NCBI GenBank assembly: GCA_039199225.1
Contig: JBCCSZ010000185.1
Coordinates: 1-15,783, forward strand
DNA length: 15,783 nucleotides
Direction of reading: 5' to 3'
DNA from: JBCCSZ01 sp039199225
GTDB lineage: Bacteria; Bacteroidota; Bacteroidia; Chitinophagales; Saprospiraceae
The position numbers were made by a program, and so were the translations under genes. Shown here one piece after another: positions 6,880 to 12,962 of this stretch. The notes under the pieces are model-generated. The model was given only the letters and a program-made list of their open reading frames with translations, was not told where the DNA came from and ran no database searches. Each line of letters starts with the position of its first letter. Within the stretch, counting starts at the first letter, position 1.

Positions 6880-6924
6880 AAATAGAGGTCAGCGGCAAAC
6901 ATTGCTACTGACCTCTATTTTTTT
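6880..6924 (+). terminator. Strong rho-independent terminator of tatA
   Basis: A perfect 13-bp stem, AAATAGAGGTCAG (6880-6892) with CTGACCTCTATTT (6908-6920), holds a 15-nt apical region that can itself pair as GCAA (6895-6898) / TTGC (6902-6905). The right arm runs into seven consecutive T (6918-6924). The mirrored A/T flanks might allow some termination in the minus direction too. Confidence 0.9.
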
Positions 6925-7122
6925 GCATTTTCCTTACCTTACCACTACGCACACCACCCATAACTCACTCCTAATCAGCCGATTACTAAGCTTTTTTTAA
7001 TTTTCAACTTTTTTTCGAAAAAATCTTCGAGTCGTGCAACGCTTTGAAGGTTTACAGCATATAGTTCTATGTAGTTTCGATCGAATGCACCAAATTATTT
7101 TTTGATCACACAAAGAAAAAAA
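6925..7122. other. Upstream region of the repeat lipoprotein gene
   Basis: About 200 bp without coding sequence. It holds phased T/A tracts: T7 at 6992-6998, T7 at 7009-7015 and A6 at 7018-7023, the last two forming the palindrome TTTTTTCGAAAAAA (7010-7023). Such tracts bend DNA and may act as an UP-like element. TAGTTTCG at 7072-7079 is a one-mismatch copy of the TAnnTTTG -7 element, about 44 nt before ATG 7123. The promoter assignment is tentative. Confidence 0.35.
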
Positions 7123-8331
7123 ATGAGATATTTAAAATACTTGCCTCTACTTTTAATGGCAGCATTGTTTACGTTTACCTCCTGTGAAAAGGAAAGCATG
7201 GACGACCAGAAAGTCGTTACAAGCCCCATCACACCCAAAGAAACAACCACCAGCAAGCTGGTTTCCAACTTGCGCACAACGCAAACAGAAGAGGGTCTTT
7301 TACTAGGTTGCATCACCATTGCCTATCCTTTCGAATTGGCACTTGAAAATGGCTCAAGCATCAGTATAAATACAGAGGAGGACTTCACCAACATCGTTTT
7401 GGACACGACCTTTTGCTGTATCATCGACTTTGTCTATCCCTTGCAAATCGAGCTAGAGGATGGTACAACCGCCACGGCCAATGATGGCGAAGAACTCGGC
7501 GAACTCTTTGCTGCCTGTATTCCAGACACTGGCTGGACCACAGAGGATTTCCCAGCATTCCTCATCAATCTTGACAACTCCTGCTACATTCTCGATTATC
7601 CTATCAACCTAAGACATCCGGACGGAACGATCTTTACAGCAAACGACGAAGCGGAATTCATCGACTTGCTGGCCACACACGAGCTGTTGTTCTTCGAATT
7701 CCCCATCACTTTGATCGACAGCGAAAACGATACGACTTTCATCGCCAATAACGTCGATGACATCTTCGAACTCTTTGCAACATGCGAAACCATTTCTCAT
7801 CCCTGTGACTCTGTCATCTTTGGAAGTGGATCATTGGCCTGTTACACAATCGTGTTCCCTGTCGATTTGATTCTGCTAGACAGCACGGTTGTAACGGCAG
7901 CAGATGAAAACGAATTCAACAATTTACTGTTTAATGGTAATGTAGCTGGTTTTGCCTACCCGCTTTCACTGATAGATGAGGATGGTAGCGTGTTGGTTGC
8001 CAACGATGACAATGAACTGTTTTTATTATTTAACCAGTGCGACGGCATTGTCGTAGGAGGAGACGATCCTGCGGTTCAGCTTTTGTTCTTGTTCAGCAAT
8101 CATCCAAATTCTCCAAATGGCTGCTACGAAATCAATTACCCGATTACAGTGGCAGATATAGATGGCAACAGCATTGTTTTGAACGATGCGGCAGCATATG
8201 AGGAAGCTTTGGAGACCATCTTCCTGGTGAGTGTAGAATACCCTGTTTCTATTACGCTCAATGATGGTGGCGGAGTGGTTGACATCAACAGCTTCGACGA
8301 TCTTCATGTCGTAATTAGCAACTGCGAATAA
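7123..8331 (+). CDS. Lipoprotein with four tandem Cys-bounded repeat modules
   Basis: A 402-residue acidic lipoprotein of a type I cannot assign to a named family. The signal peptide ends at FTSC with lipid-bearing Cys21, followed by EKES, so it is probably outer-membrane or surface anchored. After a Thr-rich spacer (22-60) come eight copies of a roughly 34-residue beta-type repeat, (Y/F)P + hydrophobic strand + D/N-G/S-T/S turn + I/A-N-D + acidic helix. The YP/FP doublets are at 68, 105, 159, 193, 245, 279, 339 and 373. They pair into four modules, each opened and closed by Cys: 63-132, 154-221, 240-306 and 334-401, a nearly constant 66-69 residue spacing that suggests one disulphide per module. 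ATG 7123 is preferred over TTG 7102 because it gives a clean lipoprotein signal. A terminator follows at 8346-8377. Function unknown; a binding or adhesion role is inference. Confidence 0.85.
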   Translation: MRYLKYLPLLLMAALFTFTSCEKESMDDQKVVTSPITPKETTTSKLVSNLRTTQTEEGLLLGCITIAYPFELALENGSSISINTEEDFTNIVLDTTFCCIIDFVYPLQIELEDGTTATANDGEELGELFAACIPDTGWTTEDFPAFLINLDNSCYILDYPINLRHPDGTIFTANDEAEFIDLLATHELLFFEFPITLIDSENDTTFIANNVDDIFELFATCETISHPCDSVIFGSGSLACYTIVFPVDLILLDSTVVTAADENEFNNLLFNGNVAGFAYPLSLIDEDGSVLVANDDNELFLLFNQCDGIVVGGDDPAVQLLFLFSNHPNSPNGCYEINYPITVADIDGNSIVLNDAAAYEEALETIFLVSVEYPVSITLNDGGGVVDINSFDDLHVVISNCE

Positions 8332-8345
8332 ATCAGAATGATTCG

Positions 8346-8377
8346 GCAGGAGGTTGCTTGGCAATCTCCTGCATTTT
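8346..8377 (+). terminator. Terminator of the repeat lipoprotein gene
   Basis: A 12-bp stem GCAGGAGGTTGC (8346-8357) / GCAATCTCCTGC (8361-8372), with one G-T pair and a TTG loop, is followed by ATTTTC. The stem is strong and the T-run short, 14 nt after the stop codon. It separates the lipoprotein transcript from the sigma-factor genes. Confidence 0.75.
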
Positions 8378-8391
8378 CAATTCATACATCC

Positions 8392-8420
8392 AAACTGCGC
8401 AGCAATTTACAAAGCAGTTT
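8392..8420 (+). other. Inverted repeat A upstream of the sigma-factor gene
   Basis: AAACTGC (8392-8398) and GCAGTTT (8414-8420) form a perfect 7-bp inverted repeat around 15 nt, in the short space between the preceding terminator and the sigma-factor start. It could be an operator or a leader hairpin. Confidence 0.4.
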
Positions 8421-8430
8421 CAATCATTCA

Positions 8431-8455
8431 AGTTGCGATTTCAGTTGTCGCAACT
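8431..8455 (+). other. Inverted repeat B upstream of the sigma-factor gene
   Basis: AGTTGCGA (8431-8438) and TCGCAACT (8448-8455) form a perfect 8-bp inverted repeat with a 9-nt loop, ending 20 nt before GTG 8476. Together with repeat A it fills most of the region that must carry the sigma operon's promoter or leader. An operator, autoregulatory site or mRNA structure limiting translation from the GTG start are all possible. Confidence 0.45.
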
Positions 8456-8475
8456 CAGGCTACTAAATAGAAAAG

Positions 8476-9033
8476 GTGATAATCAGTACATCCATTTTAG
8501 CGTCGTGCAAGCGAAAAGAGGAAAAGGGCTACAAGGCCCTTTACCGGCATAGCCTGCCCTATGTCTTTTCTATTGTCCGTCGCTACATCATCCGGGAAGA
8601 AGAGCGCAAAGACATCGTGCAAGAAATTTTTGCTACGGTATTTCTGCGCATCAACCACTTCGACCCGGCCAAGGGCGCTTTCAAATACTGGCTCCGAAAA
8701 ATTGCTGTCAATCAGTGTTTGATGTACTTACGAAAAGAAAAACGCCTGAAACATTTAGTCCCACTGGACGCCATCGACGAGAATAAATACGCTGAAGAGA
8801 TGCGATTCGATGCCTTGTCTAAGACAATGATTGAACGCCTGCTAAGTAAAATGCCAGAAGGATATAAAACCATTTTTTTGTTGACCATTATCGACGAATT
8901 CACTCATTCTGAGGTAGGGAAAATGTTGAACATCAGCCCGGAAACTTCCAGGTCTCAGCTTTCAAGAGCCAAGGTTTGGATCAAAAACAGATTACACCAG
9001 GATACAAAACTCAAGGCCAATGGACTTTTTTGA
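8476..9033 (+). CDS. ECF-type RNA polymerase sigma factor
   Basis: A 185-residue extracytoplasmic-function sigma factor. Region 2 is seen as ALYRHSLPYVFSIVRRYI (21-38), then RKDIVQEIFATVFLRI (44-59) with the core-binding/-10 recognition helix, and FKYWLRKIAVNQCLMYLRK (69-87). Region 4 follows from LLSKMPEGYKTIFLLT (122-137), with the helix-turn-helix HSEVGKMLNISPETSRSQLSRA (split 144-155 and 156-165) for -35 binding. GTG 8476 is the only usual start codon in the frame after the in-frame TAA at 8464-8466. The last 14 nt overlap the downstream membrane-spanning protein gene, the standard layout of a sigma/anti-sigma pair. It probably directs its own operon and envelope genes, but the targets cannot be read here. 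Confidence 0.93.
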   Translation: MIISTSILASCKRKEEKGYKALYRHSLPYVFSIVRRYIIREEERKDIVQEIFATVFLRINHFDPAKGAFKYWLRKIAVNQCLMYLRKEKRLKHLVPLDAIDENKYAEEMRFDALSKTMIERLLSKMPEGYKTIFLLTIIDEFTHSEVGKMLNISPETSRSQLSRAKVWIKNRLHQDTKLKANGLF

Positions 9034-10687
9034 TTCTGATATGAAAGACTATTTCAATCGGCAATCTCAGGAAGACATTCCAGAGGGCTACGATTGGGAT
9101 GATATGAAAGAGCCCATCTTCCATAAAATGGGAACGGCTCAGCAAACAGCAGCCCGTTCCAGGAGTTGGTTCCGAAAATTTTGGCTGGTGGCGCCACTTT
9201 TTGCAATCCTGTGTTTGGCAACCTACTTTTTGAGTCAGAAATCCTCGCCGCTGGATGTAAACGACCCTGCAGACGGATTACTGAGTGAGCCTGTTTCTCC
9301 CGAACTGCCTTTGATGGAAAGTTCTCTGATGGAAAAAATTACGCTAGAGCAACCAAAGGAAAAAATTGTAGCCGACAATCGCAAAGATAAAGTCGCACAG
9401 GCTACTACAGCACAAACTACAACTACTAAAGCATCAGTCAAGGAGGTCAATCAAACAGGCGTAACTTCCAAAGCTACCAGTTCTCCTACAACAACATTTA
9501 TCGAAAAGCCAGCTACCCAGTCCATGTCTCTTGCTCCACGGAGGATGGCGGAAACCACTACTCGATCTTTGACAAGTGGAACCAGACAACCATCCACTGC
9601 TCAGTTGGAAACTACTCAAAGCAACATTGCAACAAACACAACGCCCGAGGAAAGCGTACCGCAGTCAACAACATTCTCTGAGCAACAGACAACTACCGAA
9701 AAACCGACACAGCAGCCGTTGGAAAGCTTGCCAAATAAAGGGGAGCGCCCCTTGGTCGTAGAACCAACAAAAGCAGATGGATCTACCTTACCGAAGGTCG
9801 GATGGCCCCAAGAAACGGAAACAACTCCAAGTGAAGAATCGCCCTCACTAGCAAATGAGCCTGTCCTGCGCAATATTCCCACTCCTGTGCCTTCTCTTTC
9901 TGAGGATACTGTCGACAGCCCACAACCCAAAACCGAGGCAGCTACTTCAACACTACCAACTGAATCTTTAAGTACAAAAGCCAAAGCACAAATCAGTTTA
10001 CTCCTCATTGGTGGAGCGAACAGTTGGACAATGCCCTACGAAGGTGACAACCCTTATGCAGACTTGAAAAGAGAAACGACAACCCCTGGTTTGGGTTGGC
10101 AAGTCAGCAGTGGTATCCGCTGGAAAGGGCGCAAGGGCTTTTACTTGCAAGGAAGGCTAACCTTAAACAAGCTTGAAAATCGATTTCAACATTCTTTGGA
10201 AAGAGATACGCTGGTATTGGTTGAAAACGCACATGTTTCGACGCATACTCATGGGATCAACAGCGTGCGGAGAGAAATCTACAGAGATACGACCATTATT
10301 GGCTCTTTTCACAGATCGGTTGAACAATACAACTATTCCAGACTTTTGAGTTTTGAATTAAGCGGAGGCAAGGAGTGGGAAGCAGGGCGTTGGCGTATTA
10401 CAACTGGGGCTGGGCTGGCCTTTAGTCATTTGCATATGAAAGAAGGTAAGGACCTAGACAGGAATGGTCGCATTTACGACTATGACCAATCATCGGCAAG
10501 ACTAAAAAGAACCCACCTTTCCCTCCACGCAGGTATCGGTGTTTTCTATCAGTTGAGCAACAAATTATCAGCAGGTGTACAATCCAGCGTACTGCAATCT
10601 TTAAACAATTGGAGTGAGGAAGATGGTGTAGACCTCAAGCCCAGAATCAATAACCTGGGAATCGGTCTGAGGTATCGTTTGCGGTAA
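9020..10687 (+). CDS. Dma-like anti-sigma factor spanning both membranes
   Basis: A 555-residue protein with a layered plan. Residues 1-53 are short, acidic and probably cytoplasmic (MDFFDSDMKDYFNRQ..., then GYDWDDM), the place of an anti-sigma domain. About 54-72 (FWLVAPLFAILCLATYFLS) is one membrane helix. Residues 73-320 are a low-complexity Thr/Ser/Pro/Glu/Gln linker that should be disordered in the periplasm. Residues 322-555 are a run of amphipathic beta strands (SLLLIGGANSW, GLGWQVSSGIRW, GFYLQGRLTLNK, LSFELSGGKEW, WRITTGAGLAF, HLSLHAGIGVFY, KLSAGVQSSV, LGIGLRYRLR), an outer-membrane barrel. This matches the dual-membrane-spanning anti-sigma (Dma) type of Bacteroides. It overlaps the sigma gene by 14 nt. 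ATG 9041 is an alternative start just after the sigma stop. Anti-sigma function is inferred from architecture and context, not from a recognised motif. Confidence 0.85.
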   Translation: MDFFDSDMKDYFNRQSQEDIPEGYDWDDMKEPIFHKMGTAQQTAARSRSWFRKFWLVAPLFAILCLATYFLSQKSSPLDVNDPADGLLSEPVSPELPLMESSLMEKITLEQPKEKIVADNRKDKVAQATTAQTTTTKASVKEVNQTGVTSKATSSPTTTFIEKPATQSMSLAPRRMAETTTRSLTSGTRQPSTAQLETTQSNIATNTTPEESVPQSTTFSEQQTTTEKPTQQPLESLPNKGERPLVVEPTKADGSTLPKVGWPQETETTPSEESPSLANEPVLRNIPTPVPSLSEDTVDSPQPKTEAATSTLPTESLSTKAKAQISLLLIGGANSWTMPYEGDNPYADLKRETTTPGLGWQVSSGIRWKGRKGFYLQGRLTLNKLENRFQHSLERDTLVLVENAHVSTHTHGINSVRREIYRDTTIIGSFHRSVEQYNYSRLLSFELSGGKEWEAGRWRITTGAGLAFSHLHMKEGKDLDRNGRIYDYDQSSARLKRTHLSLHAGIGVFYQLSNKLSAGVQSSVLQSLNNWSEEDGVDLKPRINNLGIGLRYRLR

Positions 10688-10739
10688 GCAACGCCCTGAG
10701 CTTGTCAGACGAATGTGCAATGAATCTTTTCTATATAAT

Positions 10740-10785
10740 GGTGAACAATGGAATGGTGAAAGCCCTCTTCCTGTTCACCTTTTTT
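10740..10785 (+). terminator. Terminator of the sigma/Dma-like operon
   Basis: GGTGAACA (10740-10747) pairs with TGTTCACC (10772-10779), extended inside by GGAA (10750-10753) / TTCC (10768-10771) after a 2-nt bulge, and is followed by six T (10780-10785). It lies 53 nt after the stop of the barrel protein gene. Confidence 0.85.
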
Positions 10786-10831
10786 AATGCAAGAAGAAGT
10801 GCCTAGCTCAATTCAATATTGCACTTACCAA

Positions 10832-11773
10832 TCACTTTTTAGCGACTTGTTGGTGAATGTCTTTTACCTTGACTTTGAAGATCAACACAGCATTCTCAGG
10901 AATTGAAATTCCCTCCTCTTCGATGGCCATCGGACCGTAGGCCATTCGGGAAGGAATCAACAACCATCCTTCTGCTCCTTTTTTAAATTCCAGGAAACCT
11001 TCTTCCCAACCCTGAATGACTTTCCCCTCTCCTAGTGTAAAGCGAAAGGTGGATTTACCAGTGGTCTGATCAAAAACCTTATCGTCCACTAGTCGTCCCT
11101 CATACTGCACTTCCAAAATATCACCTGCCTGTGCCTTCTGCCCCTTGCCCTTTTTGGTCAGCGCATAGCTGAGCCCCGATTTGGTACGACGCGTCTTCAG
11201 TTTGTGACTCAATGCATAATCGTTGATGATCTTTTTGTCGAGAAGAAACTGCTTTTCTTTATGCTGCTCAAATCGAATCCGTTCCTTTTCTTCCAGTTCG
11301 ACCATGTATTGATCGTATTCCCTAAAGTTCATTACTTTGAGTAGTTCAATATCGTATTGCAAATGGGCATCCGGTGGGATCACTTTGCCCACACCACGCT
11401 TGCCATAAGCCAAATTAGATGGTACGTACAAACTGGCTTTGCTTCCGACCTTCAACAAGGGCAAACCCATCTCCCAACCCAAAATAACCTGGCGATAGCC
11501 CAGTTGAAAAACAAATGGATCAGATGGATCGGATTGGTCAAATACCTCCCCATTTAATAGCTTCCCTGTGTAGTTGAGCATGACATAATCCCCAGTTTTC
11601 GGTGCATCGCCAAAGCCCTCCTGCTGAATGCTGTAATACAGCCCATCCTCAGCCGATTGGGCCTCTACACCTTTTTCGGCCAGCCAGTCGGCAAGCGCCG
11701 GTTCTTGTGCCTGCAGTAAGGCAGTTAGAAATAGCAAAGAGAGAATGGATAGGATCGTGTTTGTTTTCCTCAT
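10832..11773 (-). CDS. Secreted tandem FKBP-type prolyl isomerase
   Basis: A 313-residue protein with a signal peptide (MRKTNTILSILSLLFLTALLQA, cleavage near 22) and two FKBP-type peptidyl-prolyl cis-trans isomerase domains. Domain 1 (about 44-147) has VFDQS (78-82), VILGWEMGL (96-104), VPSNLAYG (117-124) and IPPDAHL (132-138). Domain 2 (about 198-306) has VFDQTTG (233-239), VIQGWEEGF (252-260), IPSRMAYG (273-280) and IPENAVLIFKV (291-301). The pocket residues (Asp, Val-Ile, Trp, Tyr) are kept in both. A charged helical linker (150-195) joins them. It should fold or chaperone exported proteins in the periplasm. ATG 11773 is chosen because it places Lys/Arg at the start of the signal peptide; ATG 11782 adds three residues. 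It faces the sigma operon tail to tail. Confidence 0.92.
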   Translation of the reverse strand: MRKTNTILSILSLLFLTALLQAQEPALADWLAEKGVEAQSAEDGLYYSIQQEGFGDAPKTGDYVMLNYTGKLLNGEVFDQSDPSDPFVFQLGYRQVILGWEMGLPLLKVGSKASLYVPSNLAYGKRGVGKVIPPDAHLQYDIELLKVMNFREYDQYMVELEEKERIRFEQHKEKQFLLDKKIINDYALSHKLKTRRTKSGLSYALTKKGKGQKAQAGDILEVQYEGRLVDDKVFDQTTGKSTFRFTLGEGKVIQGWEEGFLEFKKGAEGWLLIPSRMAYGPMAIEEEGISIPENAVLIFKVKVKDIHQQVAKK

Positions 11774-11926
11774 GGCAATCATAGTTTTGCATTAAAAACG
11801 CCGGACATATGTCTCCTATTTTTTGCCGCACATACAATGCCAAAACCAGGAGGCCGTAAGCTTTTATAAAATATTTAACGCCTGAAGAAAGCTTCTCCCG
11901 ACAAAGGAAACAAAGCCTGGTTTGAA
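11774..11926. other. Upstream region of the FKBP gene
   Basis: 153 bp between the FKBP gene and the glucosaminidase gene, both on the minus strand. A perfect 10-bp palindrome GACATATGTC lies at 11804-11813, about 30 bp before the FKBP start, and could be an operator. I see no convincing -7 element in the minus direction and no clear terminator for the glucosaminidase gene. Confidence 0.35.
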
Positions 11927-12730
11927 CTATCGGTCGAATTGATCCAACTTCAAATCCTCGATGATGTACACCAACTTTTGCGCATAGCGACGGTCTGTGG
12001 CATATCCGGCTTTGGATAAACCACCAGCCCAAGCCTTGTAATCTTGCTTACCCAACTTAAACAGTTTCTTGTATCGCTGACTGTTGTGCAACATCAGACT
12101 ATGCGCCCGGTAGCTTTCCCAAGCAGTTTGATACTTGCGGAAAAAATCCTTGTGGCTGTCATCGGTAAAATTGGTACAATGTCCTTTTTTACACTTGCGA
12201 GAGAAGCACTTCATACCAAAATGGTTGTTGTTTTCCCGTGAAAGGCGGCTATCCCCTGCATTGCTTTCGATCAAGCCTTGGGCCAAGGTAATACTGGCCG
12301 GAATACCATACTTCTTCATTTCTCCCTGAGCCACGTGAGCAAAGCGTTTGACATAAGCCTGCTGCCGCTTGCGCTTGGCCAAAGCCACTTTGTCGGTCGC
12401 CACCGCTTTGACTTCCTTACCATAGGTCATATTCGAGTAGGTATTGCCCAGGTTGTCATCTTGGGCAACCGACTCATTCGCCTCCTTTGTATGTATGGCT
12501 TTGATCAAATTGGCACCAAAGCTCATCGGAAGGGTCGCTTTCACAGCCTCGGGAGATTCCTCCTCCTCCACTAGATCAGCCGCTTGTGCGTTGGACGACT
12601 TTAGCTCCAATTGAAAGTTCAAATCTTTTTGTAGTAAGAGCCCGACTAAGATGCCAGCCAGGAGGAGTTGGAAGCCTACCTTCTGGAACCAGGCCATCCA
12701 TTTGTTCTTGTTTTTGCTGTTAGAAATCAT
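11927..12730 (-). CDS. Membrane-anchored glucosaminidase (peptidoglycan hydrolase)
   Basis: A 267-residue protein with an N-terminal membrane anchor (about 19-33, GFQLLLAGILVGLLL), a variable acidic periplasmic spacer (40-120) and a C-terminal endo-beta-N-acetylglucosaminidase domain of the GH73/FlgJ type. Domain landmarks: YGIPASITLAQGLIESNAGD (141-160) with the likely catalytic Glu155, RENNNHFGMKC (165-175), TAWESYRAHS (202-211) and the closing YATDRRYAQKL (243-253). Cys175, Cys180 and Cys185 form an evenly spaced trio. It should cleave glycan strands of peptidoglycan near the inner membrane during growth or remodelling. The start is uncertain: ATG 12730 gives a short polar head before the anchor; ATG 12772 or 12784 would add 14 or 18 residues. 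A matching minus-strand promoter lies at 12871-12903. Confidence 0.88.
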   Translation of the reverse strand: MISNSKNKNKWMAWFQKVGFQLLLAGILVGLLLQKDLNFQLELKSSNAQAADLVEEEESPEAVKATLPMSFGANLIKAIHTKEANESVAQDDNLGNTYSNMTYGKEVKAVATDKVALAKRKRQQAYVKRFAHVAQGEMKKYGIPASITLAQGLIESNAGDSRLSRENNNHFGMKCFSRKCKKGHCTNFTDDSHKDFFRKYQTAWESYRAHSLMLHNSQRYKKLFKLGKQDYKAWAGGLSKAGYATDRRYAQKLVYIIEDLKLDQFDR

Positions 12731-12870
12731 GGTACGAAAGGTTTGTGCCAAAAGCCTGCAGGTCTTTCTCATAGTAATAATCAAGTCTTACAATAGTCTA
12801 TCAGCCCACCTGTAGGAGGTGAGGGTATTGTCGATTGGCTTTGTTGTTTAGTAAGATGAATTGCTCACAA

Positions 12871-12903
12871 CAAATTTAAAACAAATAGTTTTAATAATGC
12901 AAA
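12871..12903 (-). promoter_or_regulatory. Bacteroidota promoter for the glucosaminidase gene
   Basis: Read on the minus strand, TTTG (12903-12900) and TAAATTTG (12878-12871) match the -33 and -7 elements (TTTG and TAnnTTTG), with 21 nt between them, within the spacing known for the phylum. Transcription would start near 12865, leaving a leader of about 90-135 nt depending on which ATG is used. Confidence 0.65.
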
Positions 12904-12935
12904 CATTTTAAAACAAAAACATTCTTTTTATACAC

Positions 12936-12956
12936 ATTTTGTTTATCTCACAAAAT
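12936..12956 (-). other. AT-rich hairpin after the MscS-type gene
   Basis: ATTTTGT (12936-12942) and ACAAAAT (12950-12956) form a 7-bp AT-rich inverted repeat just past the stop of the minus-strand channel gene. There is no proper T-run in the minus direction, so it is a weak terminator candidate only. Confidence 0.3.
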
Positions 12957-12962
12957 ACACCC

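Noticed and set aside
8358..8552. Plus-strand 64-codon frame across the terminator and sigma-gene start
   Set aside because: It begins inside the terminator loop and overlaps the sigma gene out of frame; no motif.
9430..9960. Thr/Ser-rich stretch considered as a tandem DNA repeat
   Set aside because: The low complexity is at the protein level; no exact or regular nucleotide repeat unit is visible.
9616..10008. Minus-strand open frame in the Thr/Ser/Pro-rich linker
   Set aside because: Low-complexity codons in the linker create long open antisense frames; no independent evidence of a gene.
11782..11789. TAGTTTTG matching TAnnTTTG on the plus strand
   Set aside because: It points into the divergent direction with no plus-strand gene after it; a chance match in AT-rich DNA.
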